A stretch of DNA of 64,000 nt from CAITWD01 sp963842065 (GCA_963842065.1 CAWJEW010000007.1:1-64000), one strand, 5' to 3'. Positions 52,366 through 61,822 are shown, counted from the stretch's first letter. Notes: generated from the letters alone by a model not told the origin. Numbers and translations: made by a program.

Positions 52366-53654
52366 GCGATGAGGCGCATGCGTTCGGGTTCGATACCCGT
52401 GCAGTGCACGCGGGCCAGCGCGTCGACCCAGTGACCGGCGCACGGGCGCTGCCCATCTATCAGACCGCGGCGTATGTCTTCGAGGACGTGCAGCACGCCG
52501 CGGATCTGTTTGATCTCAACCGGTTCGGCAACATCTACACGCGCATCGCAAACCCGACGACCGCCGTCTTCGAGGAGCGGGTGGCGACCTTGGAAGGTGG
52601 CGTCGGGGCACTCGCGGCGTCAAGCGGCCTGGCGGCGCAAGCGCTCGCCGTGATGACTCTGCTGGAGGCAGGCGACGAGATCGTCTCGTCGGCCCATCTG
52701 TACGGGGGCTCACGTAACCAGCTCGCCGGGACCCTGGCGCGGTTCGGGATCGTCGCGCGGTTCGTCGAACCGAGCGACATCGACGCGTGGGAAGCGGCCA
52801 TCACTCCCCGCACGCGGATGCTGTTCGGCGAGACGATCGGCAACCCCAGCCTCGACGTGCTCGATATTGCCCGAGTCGCCGCGCTGGCCGACGCGGCCGG
52901 CGTCCCGCTGGTCGTCGACAACACGTTCGCGACGCCGTGGCTGTGTCGCCCCATCGAACACGGCGCCCACCTCGTCACCCACTCCGCGACCAAGTGGCTC
53001 GGGGGTCACGGCACGACGCTGGGCGGGGTTCTGATCGACGCCGGGACATTTGCCTGGGACCGCACGAGGTTTCCCGGGCTGACCGAGCCCAGCGAGGGGT
53101 ATCGAGGGCTGCGCTTTGTCGAGACATTCGGCAACTTTGCGTTCATCATGAAGGCCCGGGTCGAGACGATGCGCGACCTCGGTCCGGCGCTCTCCCCGTT
53201 TAACGCGTTCATGTTGTTGCAGGGCCTGGAGACGCTGTCGCTGCGCATGGAGCGTCATGTCTCCAACACGCTCGCCCTTGCACAGATGCTCGAGGCGCAC
53301 CCCAGGGCGGCATGGGTGAACTACCCGGGCCTTTCGGGCCATCCGTCGTCGGAACTCGCCGCGCGCTACCTGCCACGCGGCGCCGGAGCCGTGTTGACCT
53401 TCGGCATCTCTGGCGGACGCGCGGCGGGGGCGCGGTTCATCGAGGCGCTTGAGCTCTGCTCGCACGTGGCCAACGTCGGCGATGCGAAGACCCTCGTGAT
53501 CCACCCCGCGTCCACGACCCACCGCCGGCTCGATGCGGATGCGCTTGCGGCCGCCGGCGTGCGCGACGACATGGTTCGGATCTCGGTCGGGATTGAGACG
53601 GTTGAGGACATCCTCTGGGATGTCGAGCGCGCGCTAGGTATCGCGACGAGCTAA
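52362..53654 (+). CDS. metY: O-acetylhomoserine aminocarboxypropyltransferase
   Basis: PLP enzyme that makes homocysteine from O-acetylhomoserine and sulfide (direct sulfhydrylation). The 430-residue protein has FDTRAVHAGQRVDPVTGARALPIYQTAAYVF, the PLP-contacting SSGLAAQALAVMTLL, VVDNTFATPWLCRPIEHGAH and the Schiff-base lysine in HSATKWLGGHGTTLGGV, ending with HPASTTHRR and RISVGIETVEDI. GTG start within the GTGA overlap. Length and the insert around VETFGNFAFIMKARVETMRD favour MetY over cystathionine gamma-synthases. Confidence 0.93.
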   Translation: MSDEAHAFGFDTRAVHAGQRVDPVTGARALPIYQTAAYVFEDVQHAADLFDLNRFGNIYTRIANPTTAVFEERVATLEGGVGALAASSGLAAQALAVMTLLEAGDEIVSSAHLYGGSRNQLAGTLARFGIVARFVEPSDIDAWEAAITPRTRMLFGETIGNPSLDVLDIARVAALADAAGVPLVVDNTFATPWLCRPIEHGAHLVTHSATKWLGGHGTTLGGVLIDAGTFAWDRTRFPGLTEPSEGYRGLRFVETFGNFAFIMKARVETMRDLGPALSPFNAFMLLQGLETLSLRMERHVSNTLALAQMLEAHPRAAWVNYPGLSGHPSSELAARYLPRGAGAVLTFGISGGRAAGARFIEALELCSHVANVGDAKTLVIHPASTTHRRLDADALAAAGVRDDMVRISVGIETVEDILWDVERALGIATS

Positions 53655-53933
53655 CCCCCGGCGGGCGGAGTCGAGTGGGCCGCGGTGGGGCGGTGCCGGC
53701 GTCCGCTCGCGCTGCCGAGGGGCTCGCCTTTGTCGGCGTGGTGTGCCACCGAGAGGACAGCAGCGGGGTGAGGCAGGGGTGCCTGGCGCGGACGCCCGAC
53801 GGGGTCCCGCTGTCGGTTGCGCGGTAAAGATCGACTGGCGTGTCGGGGGACGCCACGCGGAATCTACCGCTGACTGAGGCGGGACCGAGAGCCGCCGGTT
53901 GGGCGACCGTGCGATGCTCGTTGTGCGCCGGGG

Positions 53934-54464
53934 TCAGGCGCGCGCGCGCTCGGATGATCTGTCGGAGAGGACGAGCGTACGCACGATCGGCACCGGGTTC
54001 TGGACAAGGTCAAGCACCGGGCAGTGGCGGTCAACCGCCTCCGCCAGCTCCCGGTAGCGCTCCGGCGGCTCAGAGCCCTCAAGGATCACCCGCAGGCGCA
54101 CCGCGCCGAAGCCGGGCCGCGCCTCCTCGTCCAACCCAAAGAACCCCTGTAGGTCGATATCGCCCTCCGCCTCGACGCGCACGCGCTCCAAGGCGATGCC
54201 GAGCTGGGCGGCCCAGACCCGGTAGGTGATGGCCTGGCAGGTGCCCAGGGCGGCCAGCGCGAGTTCGACCGGGCTCGCTCCCTCGTCGGTGCCCCCGAGC
54301 CTCAGCGGCTCGTCGATCACCATCCGGTGCCGGCGAATCGGGGCTTCGCAACGCACGCCATGGGTGAGCTCGCTACCCACCCTCAGGGTCAGCGCGGCGC
54401 GAGTTGGCTCGGCGCGGAACGCCGCGAGGATCTCCGGGAGTGTCGCGGGCGCGGTCGTGCTCAC
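53934..54464 (-). CDS. OsmC family protein
   Basis: A 176-residue protein with the OsmC/Ohr-like layout: LGGTDEGASPVELALAALGTCQAITYRVWAAQLGIALERVRVEAEGDIDLQGF, with the first cysteine at LGTC and the second in DRHCPVLDLVQNPVPI. Such proteins reduce organic hydroperoxides or bind thiols. Start GTG with AGGAGG seven bases upstream. Confidence 0.9.
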   Translation of the reverse strand: MSTTAPATLPEILAAFRAEPTRAALTLRVGSELTHGVRCEAPIRRHRMVIDEPLRLGGTDEGASPVELALAALGTCQAITYRVWAAQLGIALERVRVEAEGDIDLQGFFGLDEEARPGFGAVRLRVILEGSEPPERYRELAEAVDRHCPVLDLVQNPVPIVRTLVLSDRSSERARA

Positions 54465-55074
54465 GAGAAACCTCCTGATGGGCGGGACAGACGGGCATCG
54501 CCGGGGGATCTGCCGGCAAAACCAACAATAGTCCCAAAGACCAAAAAAATTGGCACAACCGTGCGCCAGTCCTCTGCCCGTGGGCCTTGCACGCCCGCCT
54601 TTGGTCGGGAGGTCACACCCATTGACTAGGGCACACCAGACGGCCCGGTCTACGGGCGCTCAGGCGTGGGATGCGCCCGCCTCGGGCTGGGGTGGGCACC
54701 GTAGCGGTTGGCGGTGAGGAGTTGGAAGGCGATCTTTGTTGCGGCGAGCGGCGCGACCAGCGCCCAGACGACGCCAATCGGTTTGACATATTCCGCTGCC
54801 GCGTCAATCGGGGGGCGATCTTGACGCTCATGATCCTTGCGCTCATGGTTTGGATTGGACGGACGCCGGGCCAGAAGACCGCCACCCCGGCGTAAACGCC
54901 CGGCGCGAGTCGCGCACCGAGAGACCAACGTGCGAGGAGTAGGCCATGTGGCCATCGCCGCTGGAGCTGTCCTCGTAGCAGTCCGCTCCCATTTCGGGCG
55001 GTCTTGAGCGGTCTGGAGCGGAGAACAGTGCTCCGGTCCCGACCGCCCAGTTCCCGCTTGCCGCAGGGGTTCAA
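54465..55074. other. Intergenic region with a possible membrane-protein fragment
   Basis: On the minus strand around 54650-54830 one frame reads DRPPIDAAAEYVKPIGVVWA and LVAPLAATKIAFQLLTANRY, which is coding-like and membrane-like but has no clear start. The rest shows nothing I can support. This region borders the complete tRNA-Ser gene. Confidence 0.3.
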
Positions 55075-55163
55075 CGGAGGAGGAGGGATTTGAACCCTCG
55101 TCGGACCCTAAAGCCCGAAACGGTTTTCGAGACCGCCGCATTCGACCGCTCTGCCACCCCTCC
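55075..55163 (-). tRNA. tRNA-Ser (anticodon CGA)
   Basis: Complete class II tRNA: acceptor GGAGGGG paired with CTCCTCC, D arm region GTGGCAGAGCGGTC, anticodon loop CTCGAAAA with CGA, long variable arm, and T arm GAGGG-TTCAAAT-CCCTC, discriminator G. CCA is not encoded. A 3' fragment of a near-identical gene lies 5 kb away on the same strand. Confidence 0.93.
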
Positions 55164-55380
55164 GCGCGGGACGCTACCATGCCGCCGCGGGTGCGTTGGA
55201 TGGCGTATCGACGTTCGCCACGCGCTCGCCGCGCGCCCCCGCCGGGCACGCGCAACGCGGTCGCCGCGCACCCCGCGTGGCCCCAGGCGGGGTACGGACC
55301 CCACTACGGTTACTGGGCTACCGGGCGTCCGTCGGCCAGCCGACGTCACGACGCAGCCTCCCACACCGGAACTGCATTCG

Positions 55381-56145
55381 ATGAACGTGTTCTTCTTGGT
55401 GGTGTCGTCGTTCTTGGCAAGCGCCGTCGAGATGGTCGAGGCGCTCACAATCGTCCTCGCCGCCGGCCTTGTCCGAGGCTGGCGATCGTCGTTGACGGGC
55501 GCCGGCGCGGCGGCGGGAGCCCTCGCGATCGTGGTGATCGTGCTCGGTCCCGCGCTGACCGCGATCCCGATCTCGCTGCTACGGGTTGGCGTCGGCGGTC
55601 TGTTGCTCGTCTTCGGGATGCAGTGGCTTCGTAAAGCCATCCTGCGCGCGAGCGGGTTCAAGGCGCTCCACGACGAGGACGCGGTCTTTGCCCGTGAACT
55701 CCAGGAGGCCCGTCACGCCGGTGCGATCGCCAGAGATCGGATCGACTGGTTCGGATTCACGCTCTCCTTCAAGGGCGTCTTCCTCGAAGGTCTCGAGGTG
55801 GCGTTCATCGTGCTGACCTTCGGCAGCTCACAGGGGAGCATCCCGCTGGCCGCCGCCGGAGCTCTGGCGGCGCTGGTCATCGTCGCCGGCGTCGGGATCG
55901 CGGTGCGGGCACCGCTCTCCAAGGTTCCGGAGAACACGATGAAGTTCGCGGTCGGCCTGATGCTGACGAGCTTCGGCATCTTCTGGAGCGCCGAGGGGGC
56001 GGGCGTCAGTTGGCCCGGCTCTGAGCTGGCGTTGCTGGCGATCCTGGCGTTCATGGGCGCGACGTCCTTTGTCCTGGTGAGCGGGCTGCAGCGTCGCCAT
56101 GCGGCGCTAAGTGCGGCCGTCGCAGAAGCCGGAGTCGAGACATGA
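55381..56145 (+). CDS. Membrane protein with paired ExxE motifs (COG4280-like)
   Basis: A 254-residue protein with about seven membrane helices. Two helices carry acidic pairs, SAVEMVEALTIVLAAG near the N-terminus and GVFLEGLEVAFIVLTFG in the middle, resembling the REGLE-type helices of Ftr1 iron permeases and the E-x-G-D helices of Gdt1-type cation transporters. A cytoplasmic loop (GFKALHDEDAVFARELQEAR) separates the halves. This is the uncharacterised COG4280-like family; cation transport is inferred from the motifs. The downstream small membrane gene overlaps by four bases. Confidence 0.72.
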   Translation: MNVFFLVVSSFLASAVEMVEALTIVLAAGLVRGWRSSLTGAGAAAGALAIVVIVLGPALTAIPISLLRVGVGGLLLVFGMQWLRKAILRASGFKALHDEDAVFARELQEARHAGAIARDRIDWFGFTLSFKGVFLEGLEVAFIVLTFGSSQGSIPLAAAGALAALVIVAGVGIAVRAPLSKVPENTMKFAVGLMLTSFGIFWSAEGAGVSWPGSELALLAILAFMGATSFVLVSGLQRRHAALSAAVAEAGVET

Positions 56146-56336
56146 GCATGATCAAGGCGTTCGGGCGCTTCTGGTGGGATTTCATCGTCGGAGACGACTG
56201 GCTCGCCGCTGCCGGCACCGTCGTCGCGATCGCTGCGACGGCAGCGCTCAGCCATCACGGCATCGATGCATGGGTGCTGTTGCCTGTTGCGGTCGTCGGC
56301 GTGCTCTACCTCACGCTGCGCCGCGCAACGCGCTGA
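56142..56336 (+). CDS. Small membrane protein
   Basis: Starts ATG overlapping the preceding stop (ATGA). 64 residues: amphipathic MIKAFGRFWWDFIVGDD, then two helices AAAGTVVAIAATAALSHHG and AWVLLPVAVVGVLYLTLR. Commonly found coupled to the COG4280-like gene, so probably an accessory subunit. Confidence 0.72.
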   Translation: MSMIKAFGRFWWDFIVGDDWLAAAGTVVAIAATAALSHHGIDAWVLLPVAVVGVLYLTLRRATR

Positions 56337-56394
56337 GCGCATCGCGGACCTGCCCGGTCTCGTCCCGCGCGGCTGCACACACGCGCCGAACGCG

Positions 56395-56895
56395 CTACGC
56401 GGACCCCAGCACCAAGCCGACGCAGACGATGATGATCCCGCCCAGCGCCACCTGCAGGAACGACAGCCGCAGCGAGACGAACAGGTAGCGCTTGCGGATC
56501 CAGGAGATCACCAGCAGCTCGATCGCCACGACGATCACCGCGACGATGAGCGCGGTGTGCACGTCGGAGATCAAGAACGGCAGCGTGTGAAAGCAGCCGC
56601 CGATTGTGGTCATCAGGCCGGTGACGATGCCGCGAATCACACCCGAGCCACGCCCGGTTTGCACACCGGTATCCGAGAGGCCTTCGGAGAGCCCCATGCT
56701 GATTCCCGCGCCGATGGCGGTCGCGAGACCGACGAACAGTGCGGTGTGGGAGCCCGACAGAACGGCGGCCGCGAAGATCGGCGCCAGCGTCGACAGCGTC
56801 CCGTCGATCAGCCCCACGAGACCCGGCTGGATGTACTGCAGCATCAGCTGCTGGTCGTCCAGTCCCTTGAAGTGGGCGCGGATCCCGCCGGTCAT
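56395..56895 (-). CDS. VIT/CCC1-like membrane protein
   Basis: The protein has 166 residues and five hydrophobic segments. The N-terminal motif QYIQPGLVGLIDGTLSTLAPIFAAAVLSG and the second SHTALFVGLATAIGAGISMGLSEGLSDTG match the vacuolar iron transporter (VIT1/CCC1) fold, though the long cytoplasmic metal-binding helix pair is replaced by a short loop (TGVQTGRGSGVIRG). Probably an iron or manganese exporter or relative. Confidence 0.8.
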   Translation of the reverse strand: MTGGIRAHFKGLDDQQLMLQYIQPGLVGLIDGTLSTLAPIFAAAVLSGSHTALFVGLATAIGAGISMGLSEGLSDTGVQTGRGSGVIRGIVTGLMTTIGGCFHTLPFLISDVHTALIVAVIVVAIELLVISWIRKRYLFVSLRLSFLQVALGGIIIVCVGLVLGSA

Positions 56896-57016
56896 GCGCC
56901 GACGGTACCAAAGGCCCCCACGGCACGGCCGCGAGCCGAACTGCTCCGGGCCTGATCGCCCGCGGGACCCACGAGACGATGCGCGCGGCGCGGCGCTAAT
57001 ATCGGCCGGCTCCGCG

Positions 57017-57106
57017 GGAGAGGTGTCCGAGCGGCCGAAGGAGCGCGACTGGAAATCGCGTAGGTAGGTCTTCCCTGCCTCGAGGGTTCAAATCCCTCCC
57101 TCTCCG
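57017..57106 (+). tRNA. tRNA-Ser (anticodon GGA)
   Basis: Complete class II tRNA: acceptor GGAGAGG paired with CCTCTCC, D arm GTCCGAGCGGCC, anticodon loop CTGGAAA with GGA, long variable arm (GTAGGTAGGTCTTCCCTGCC), T arm GAGGG-TTCAAAT-CCCTC, discriminator G. Followed by a strong terminator. Confidence 0.95.
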
Positions 57107-57120
57107 TGATCGCCCAGCAA

Positions 57121-57165
57121 ACAACGCACCCCCGACGACGACGTCGCCGGGGGTGCGTTGTTTTG
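57121..57165 (+). terminator. Terminator of tRNA-Ser(GGA)
   Basis: ACAACGCACCCCCG pairs perfectly with CGGGGGTGCGTTGT, then TTTTG. It is 15 bases after the tRNA. Confidence 0.88.
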
Positions 57166-57300
57166 CGCTGATTCCGAGCTTTTGCGCGGTAACCGAGTGG
57201 AAACATCATAATCGTCGTGGTATTTACCTACTATTCCATCCCGCGGTTTCGCCGGCGGGCATGCCATCCAATTACAACCGCACCCCTTCCGGAGGAACAC

Positions 57301-58137
57301 ATGAGCCGTTCCGAAACGCTGGTCAGCACCGATTGGCTGATCGAGAATGCCGACGCCGCGGACATCCGTATCATTGAGGTCGATGAGGACACCGACGCGT
57401 ACGGCGTCAGTCACATCCCAGGGTCGATCGCCTGGCACTGGAGCGACGACCTTCACGACCGGCCGCGCCGCGAGCTGATCTCCCAGGAGCAGGTCGCCGC
57501 ACTTCTCGCCAAGTCGGGCGTCGGCCCCGACACCACCGTCATCCTGTACGGCGGCAACAACAACTGGTTCGCCGCCTACGCATACTGGACGCTCAAGTAC
57601 CGCGGCTTCGACCGGGTGAAGCTCCTCGACGGCGGCCGTAAGAAGTGGGAAGCCGAGGACCGACCCCAGACGACCGCGATTCCGGACGTCGCCCCGGCCA
57701 GTCCGGGTGCACTCGGTCCGGAACGCCCCGAGCTGCGCGCGTTCCGGGACGACGTCCTCTCGACGCTCGATGACCCGGCCCAGGCCCGGGTGGACGTCCG
57801 CAGCCCCGCCGAGTACACCGGCGAGCTCGTCGCTCCGCCGCACCTCCCCCAGGAGCAGGCGCAGGTACCCGGACACATCCCGGGTGCGGCGAACGTGCCC
57901 TGGGCACTCGCGGCTCGCGAAGACGGCGCGTTCAAGACCGACGACGAGCTGCGTGAGCTTTACGGCAACGTCGGCGTAACCGCCGACAAGCAGGTCACCG
58001 CCTACTGCCGCATCGGCGAACGCAGCTCGCACACCTGGTTCGTGCTCCACGAACTGCTCGAATACCCGAACGTCCGCAACTACGACGGCTCCTGGACCGA
58101 ATACGGCAGCCTCGTCGGCGTCCCGGTCGCGCGCTAG
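57301..58137 (+). CDS. Sulfurtransferase (two-domain rhodanese)
   Basis: Transfers sulfane sulfur, typically from thiosulfate. The 278-residue protein has two rhodanese domains: the N-terminal one is inactive (IRIIEVDEDTDAYGVSHIPG; DTTVILYGGNNNWFAAYAYW lacks the Cys), and the C-terminal one has the active-site loop AYCRIGERSSHTWF. GGAGG lies five bases before the ATG chosen. Two-domain TST/CysA-type length. Confidence 0.92.
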   Translation: MSRSETLVSTDWLIENADAADIRIIEVDEDTDAYGVSHIPGSIAWHWSDDLHDRPRRELISQEQVAALLAKSGVGPDTTVILYGGNNNWFAAYAYWTLKYRGFDRVKLLDGGRKKWEAEDRPQTTAIPDVAPASPGALGPERPELRAFRDDVLSTLDDPAQARVDVRSPAEYTGELVAPPHLPQEQAQVPGHIPGAANVPWALAAREDGAFKTDDELRELYGNVGVTADKQVTAYCRIGERSSHTWFVLHELLEYPNVRNYDGSWTEYGSLVGVPVAR

Positions 58138-58442
58138 GTCGTGGGACCGGTCCCGATGGTCGCCCTGCCCGTCATGCGATGTACCACCGCGCATGCCGCC
58201 GCGTACGCCCCACAGGCGGGTGGCGGGATGCGGACACGGGTCGATGGTCGGTTGCGGCGGGCGCACCAGGTGACGGGTACGCCGCCTCGATGAACCGCAT
58301 CGTCTACGGCCCCGAACGGGCGCTGGTGCGATTGCAGTCGGACGTTGCGCGATGTCGCGCGTGCCGGCACGCGGAGTCGGTCCCTCGACGTGTCAAAATC
58401 TTCAGGGGGAGGGGGTCCGAGACCCCGAAAGGTGAGTAGCCC
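58138..58442. other. Region upstream of the glycosyltransferase operon
   Basis: No supported gene. One plus-strand frame ends just before the operon start and contains MNRIVYGPERALVRLQSDVA and RCRACRHAE, but codon use and start are unconvincing. Presumably contains the operon promoter. Confidence 0.3.
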
Positions 58443-59705
58443 GTGCGCATCCTGACCATTAGCCACTTGTACCCGAGCGAGGTCGATGAGACCGCGGGCA
58501 CGTTCGTCCACCAGCAGGTCTGCGCGCTCCGCGAGCGGGGCCACGACGTTCGGGTGATCTCCCCGGTGGGCTGGGCGCCGCCGCGCGTCTCACGCTACGC
58601 AGCCCATCGCGCCGTTCCCCGCTGCACGAAGATCGACGACGTGCCGGTACTGCACCCGCGCATGTTCGTTCTGCCCGGCGCCAAACTTGGGCCGAGTATC
58701 GTGCACACCACGCTTCGGGCGGTCATCGGACACGTGCGCCGCACGTATCGGGATTGGCCGTTCGACCTCGTCCATGCCCACATGCTCGTCCCGGATGGAT
58801 GGGCGGCGGCGTCGGCCGGCCACGCCGTCGGGGTGCCGGTCATCGCAACCGCACACGGCTCCGCGGATGTTCTCCGCACGCCCAACCGCAGCGCGGCGTG
58901 GCGCCGGACCGTCGTCGAGTCGATCACCGAGCTCGACCAGATCATCGCGGTCAGCCACGCGGTCGCCCGCGCGGTCTGCGATCTCGCCCGTCCACGGCAT
59001 GGCGTACGCGTCATTCCCAACGGCGCCGATCCCGCCCGCTTCGCCGACGTCGACCGTGCGTCCGCGCGGCAGGTCCTCGGGCTCCCCGACGATCGTCCGA
59101 TCGCGCTCTTTGTCGGCCACCTCACGGACCTCAAGGGCATCTCCGACCTGGTGGATGCCGTTGGCATCACTGCCGCAGACGCGGGCGTGCGGCCATTGCT
59201 GGCCATCGTCGGGGACGGACCGCTGCGGCCGGCACTCGAGGAGCGCGTCGCCGAGCTCGGTCTGGGCGATTCGGTACGGTTCGTCGGCAAAGTGCCCCAC
59301 GACGATGTGGGAACATGGATGGGTGCCTGTGACGTCGTGGTCCTGCCGTCCCTCAGCGAGGGGCTGCCGACGGTGATTTGCGAAGCGATGGTGGCGGGGC
59401 GCGCGGTGATCGCGACGACGATCGGTGGCATCCCGGAACTCGTCGAGGATGGCGTGACCGGCCGCCTGGTCGCACCGGCCGATGCCCCTGCACTTGCAGA
59501 TGCGCTCCGCGCGTTGCTCGGGTCGGACGGCCGCGCATCGGCGATGGGCGAGCTCGCCGCCGCGCGGGCCAAGGACAGGCTCACCTGGGGCGCCGTCGCA
59601 CAGCAGATCGAGAGCGTGTACCGCGATGTGCTCGCACGTCAGCACACCACGGTGCCCGACGCGGATCCGGCCGGAGACAACATTCCCCATATCGCAGTTC
59701 CCTAG
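58443..59705 (+). CDS. Family 4 glycosyltransferase
   Basis: A 420-residue GT-B enzyme, starting at GTG. N-terminal domain: RILTISHLYPSEVDETAGTFVHQQVCALRERGH ... DLVHAHMLVPDGWAAASAGH. C-terminal nucleotide-sugar domain: ALFVGHLTDLKGISDLVDAV, AIVGDGPLRPALEERVAELG, VVLPSLSEGLPTVICEAMVAGRAVIATTIGGIPELV with the family's E-x7-E. Probably adds sugars to the exopolysaccharide repeat unit. First gene of a three-gene operon (six bases to the next). Confidence 0.9.
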   Translation: MRILTISHLYPSEVDETAGTFVHQQVCALRERGHDVRVISPVGWAPPRVSRYAAHRAVPRCTKIDDVPVLHPRMFVLPGAKLGPSIVHTTLRAVIGHVRRTYRDWPFDLVHAHMLVPDGWAAASAGHAVGVPVIATAHGSADVLRTPNRSAAWRRTVVESITELDQIIAVSHAVARAVCDLARPRHGVRVIPNGADPARFADVDRASARQVLGLPDDRPIALFVGHLTDLKGISDLVDAVGITAADAGVRPLLAIVGDGPLRPALEERVAELGLGDSVRFVGKVPHDDVGTWMGACDVVVLPSLSEGLPTVICEAMVAGRAVIATTIGGIPELVEDGVTGRLVAPADAPALADALRALLGSDGRASAMGELAAARAKDRLTWGAVAQQIESVYRDVLARQHTTVPDADPAGDNIPHIAVP

Positions 59706-59711
59706 GACTGC

Positions 59712-60929
59712 ATGGGGAGGATTCTCTATATCTCGCAATATGTCGTCACCCCCGATCAGCCGGGTGGGGTGCGCCATTGGCGACATGTGCGAGCCCTCGC
59801 CGACGCCGGCCACGACGTTAGCGTCATCACATCGAAGGTCCTGCACACGACGCGCGAAGCGCCCGAGGAATTCGCTGGGCGGAAAACGGTGCGACGCACC
59901 GAAGATGGCATCGAGGTGCTGCGTGCCTACTCCTCCACCGGGTACGGCAACGACGCGCGCTCGCGCGCGGCAAACCACCTGAGCTTTTCGACGTATGCGT
60001 TCCCCGCGGCCATGCGGGCCGCCCGCCCGGACCTCATCCTCGCGTCGTCGCCGCCCCTGACGGTCGGCGTGCTGGGCGGCGTCGTCTCGCGCCTGCGGCG
60101 GACGCGGTTCATCCTCGAGGTGCGTGACCTCTGGCCCGAATCGGCGTTGGCGACCGGCCTGCTGACCGATCCCAAGGCGATCGCGGTGATGAACCGCATG
60201 GCGAGCTACTGCTACGCCCGCGCCGACCGGGTCATCGCCTTGACCGAGGGGATCCGCGACGGCGTGATCGAGGCGGGCGTGCCCACCAGCGCGGTCGCAC
60301 TGATCACCAACGGCATTGACCCGCCCGACGCCCCGATCGATCCCGGGGTCGTCGACCTGCCTGTCAGCCCCGAGAGTTTCGTGGCGATGTTCGTCGGCCA
60401 GCACGCCACATACAGCTCGCTGTTCACGGTGCTCGAGGCCGCCGTCCGCCTGTCCTCCGACCCGCGGATCCAGATCGCGCTGGTCGGCGACGGCGACCGC
60501 AAGGCGGATCTCATCGCCCGCGCGGCGGAGCTGGGTCTGACCAACGTGACCTTCGCCGGACCGATTCCCAAGCGCGATGTGCCTTCCTGGCTGGCGCGCG
60601 CCGACGCGTGCCTGTTGACCTACCAGGATGCGCCGCTCTTTGGCGGCGCCCTGCCGAATAAACTCTTTGACTATATGGGCGCCGGTCGACCAATCATTGC
60701 CGCTGTTCCCGACGGCGAGGCCGCTCGCGCGGTGCGCGCGGCCGGCTGCGGCGTGGTGACGCCCGCCGAGGACCCCGCCGCTCTGGCCGACGCACTCACC
60801 GTCCTCGCCGGCGACCGCGTCAGCGCCCACCAGATGGGCGCCGCGGGACGCGAGTACGTGCACACCCACCACGATCGACGTGAGCTGGCCGCGCGCGTCG
60901 TGCAGGTCGTTGAGTCGCTCCTTCCCTGA
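59712..60929 (+). CDS. Family 4 glycosyltransferase, WbuB-like
   Basis: A 405-residue GT-B enzyme: GRILYISQYVVTPDQPGGVR, then RFILEVRDLWPESALATGLL and NRMASYCYARADRVIALTEG typical of the WbuB/FucNAc-transferase-like group, and the C-terminal domain NVTFAGPIPKRDVPSWLARADACLLTYQDAPLFGGALPNKLFDYMGAGRPIIA. Cytoplasmic face of the membrane; second sugar transfer in the same pathway. Confidence 0.9.
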   Translation: MGRILYISQYVVTPDQPGGVRHWRHVRALADAGHDVSVITSKVLHTTREAPEEFAGRKTVRRTEDGIEVLRAYSSTGYGNDARSRAANHLSFSTYAFPAAMRAARPDLILASSPPLTVGVLGGVVSRLRRTRFILEVRDLWPESALATGLLTDPKAIAVMNRMASYCYARADRVIALTEGIRDGVIEAGVPTSAVALITNGIDPPDAPIDPGVVDLPVSPESFVAMFVGQHATYSSLFTVLEAAVRLSSDPRIQIALVGDGDRKADLIARAAELGLTNVTFAGPIPKRDVPSWLARADACLLTYQDAPLFGGALPNKLFDYMGAGRPIIAAVPDGEAARAVRAAGCGVVTPAEDPAALADALTVLAGDRVSAHQMGAAGREYVHTHHDRRELAARVVQVVESLLP

Positions 60930-61533
60930 TCCGGTCGGAGGACGCGCCAAGCGCGTCTTCGACCTGGTCATCGCGGTCCCGGTCGCGGTCGTGCTCGCGC
61001 CGGTGTTCGCGATCATCGCGATCCTGATCCGCCGCGGCTCCCCCGGCCCGGCCTTCTACCGCCAGACACGCGTCGGACTCGACGGGCGCGAGTTTCGCTT
61101 GATCAAGTTCCGAACGATGGTCGAGGGCGCGGAGTTCATCGGCGCTGGCCTCGACAACGACGCCGGCGACCCGCGCATCACCACGCTCGGTGCGCGCCTG
61201 CGGGCGCTCTCGATCGACGAGCTGCCCCAGCTGATCAACGTCCTGATCGGGGATATGAGCATCGTGGGGCCGCGGCCAACGCTGCGCGACCAGGTCGAGC
61301 GCTACACCCCCGAGCAGCGCCGTCGGCTGCGCGCCCGACCGGGCATCACCGGGCTCGCCCAGATCAGCGGTCGGTCGACGCTGCCGTGGTCGCAGCGCAT
61401 CGTGATCGATGTGCACTATGTCGACAACTGGAGCCTGCGGCTCGACCTCGCCATTATCCTGCGCACGATGCCGGCGTTGCTGCGAAAGCACGAGACGTAC
61501 CCGGGCGGCATCCAGGAGGTCGACCTCGGATAG
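60880..61533 (+). CDS. Bacterial sugar transferase (priming phosphoglycosyltransferase)
   Basis: Begins the polysaccharide repeat unit by transferring a sugar phosphate to undecaprenyl phosphate. 217 residues: RAKRVFDLVIAVPVAVVLAPVFAIIAILIRRGSPGPAFYRQTRVGLDGREFRLIKFRTM, the catalytic D-E in SIDELPQLINVLIGDMSIVGPRP, and PGITGLAQISGRSTLPWSQR. It has one membrane hairpin and lacks the long PglC-like extensions, so is the short class. GTG at 60880 overlaps the previous gene by 50 bases; TTG at 60910 is an equally good start. Confidence 0.92.
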   Translation: MSWPRASCRSLSRSFPDPVGGRAKRVFDLVIAVPVAVVLAPVFAIIAILIRRGSPGPAFYRQTRVGLDGREFRLIKFRTMVEGAEFIGAGLDNDAGDPRITTLGARLRALSIDELPQLINVLIGDMSIVGPRPTLRDQVERYTPEQRRRLRARPGITGLAQISGRSTLPWSQRIVIDVHYVDNWSLRLDLAIILRTMPALLRKHETYPGGIQEVDLG

Positions 61534-61647
61534 GGTCCGCCTGCGCGTTGCTCGTGCCGCCGGGCGTTCGATTATGGCAGTATCGGGGCGCGCGGTGGAG
61601 CCACGTCACCCGCGCCGGTCGGGCACGGACGCCCGAAGCATCATCAC

Positions 61648-61719
61648 GGGCAGTTAGCTCAGCGGGAGAGCACTCGCTTCACACGCGAGGGGTCACTGGT
61701 TCGATCCCAGTACTGCCCA
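61648..61719 (+). tRNA. tRNA-Val (anticodon CAC)
   Basis: Complete: acceptor GGGCAGT paired with ACTGCCC, D arm AGCTCAGCGGGAGAGC, anticodon stem CTCGC with loop TTCACAC, T arm CTGG-TTCGATC-CCAG and discriminator A. 72 bases, no encoded CCA. Confidence 0.95.
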
Positions 61720-61822
61720 TGAGATCGCCGTAGACAAGCGGTTTCGGCGGGTAACCGTGTGCCATACGCGCCATCGGGCACCGGACGCGTACGCCGCGTG
61801 CCTACACCGGTGCTTGACGGAT

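Noticed and set aside
58590..61016. An 808-codon open frame antisense to the glycosyltransferase operon
   Set aside because: No motifs, low-complexity Arg/His/Asp composition, and it spans three well-supported genes on the other strand.
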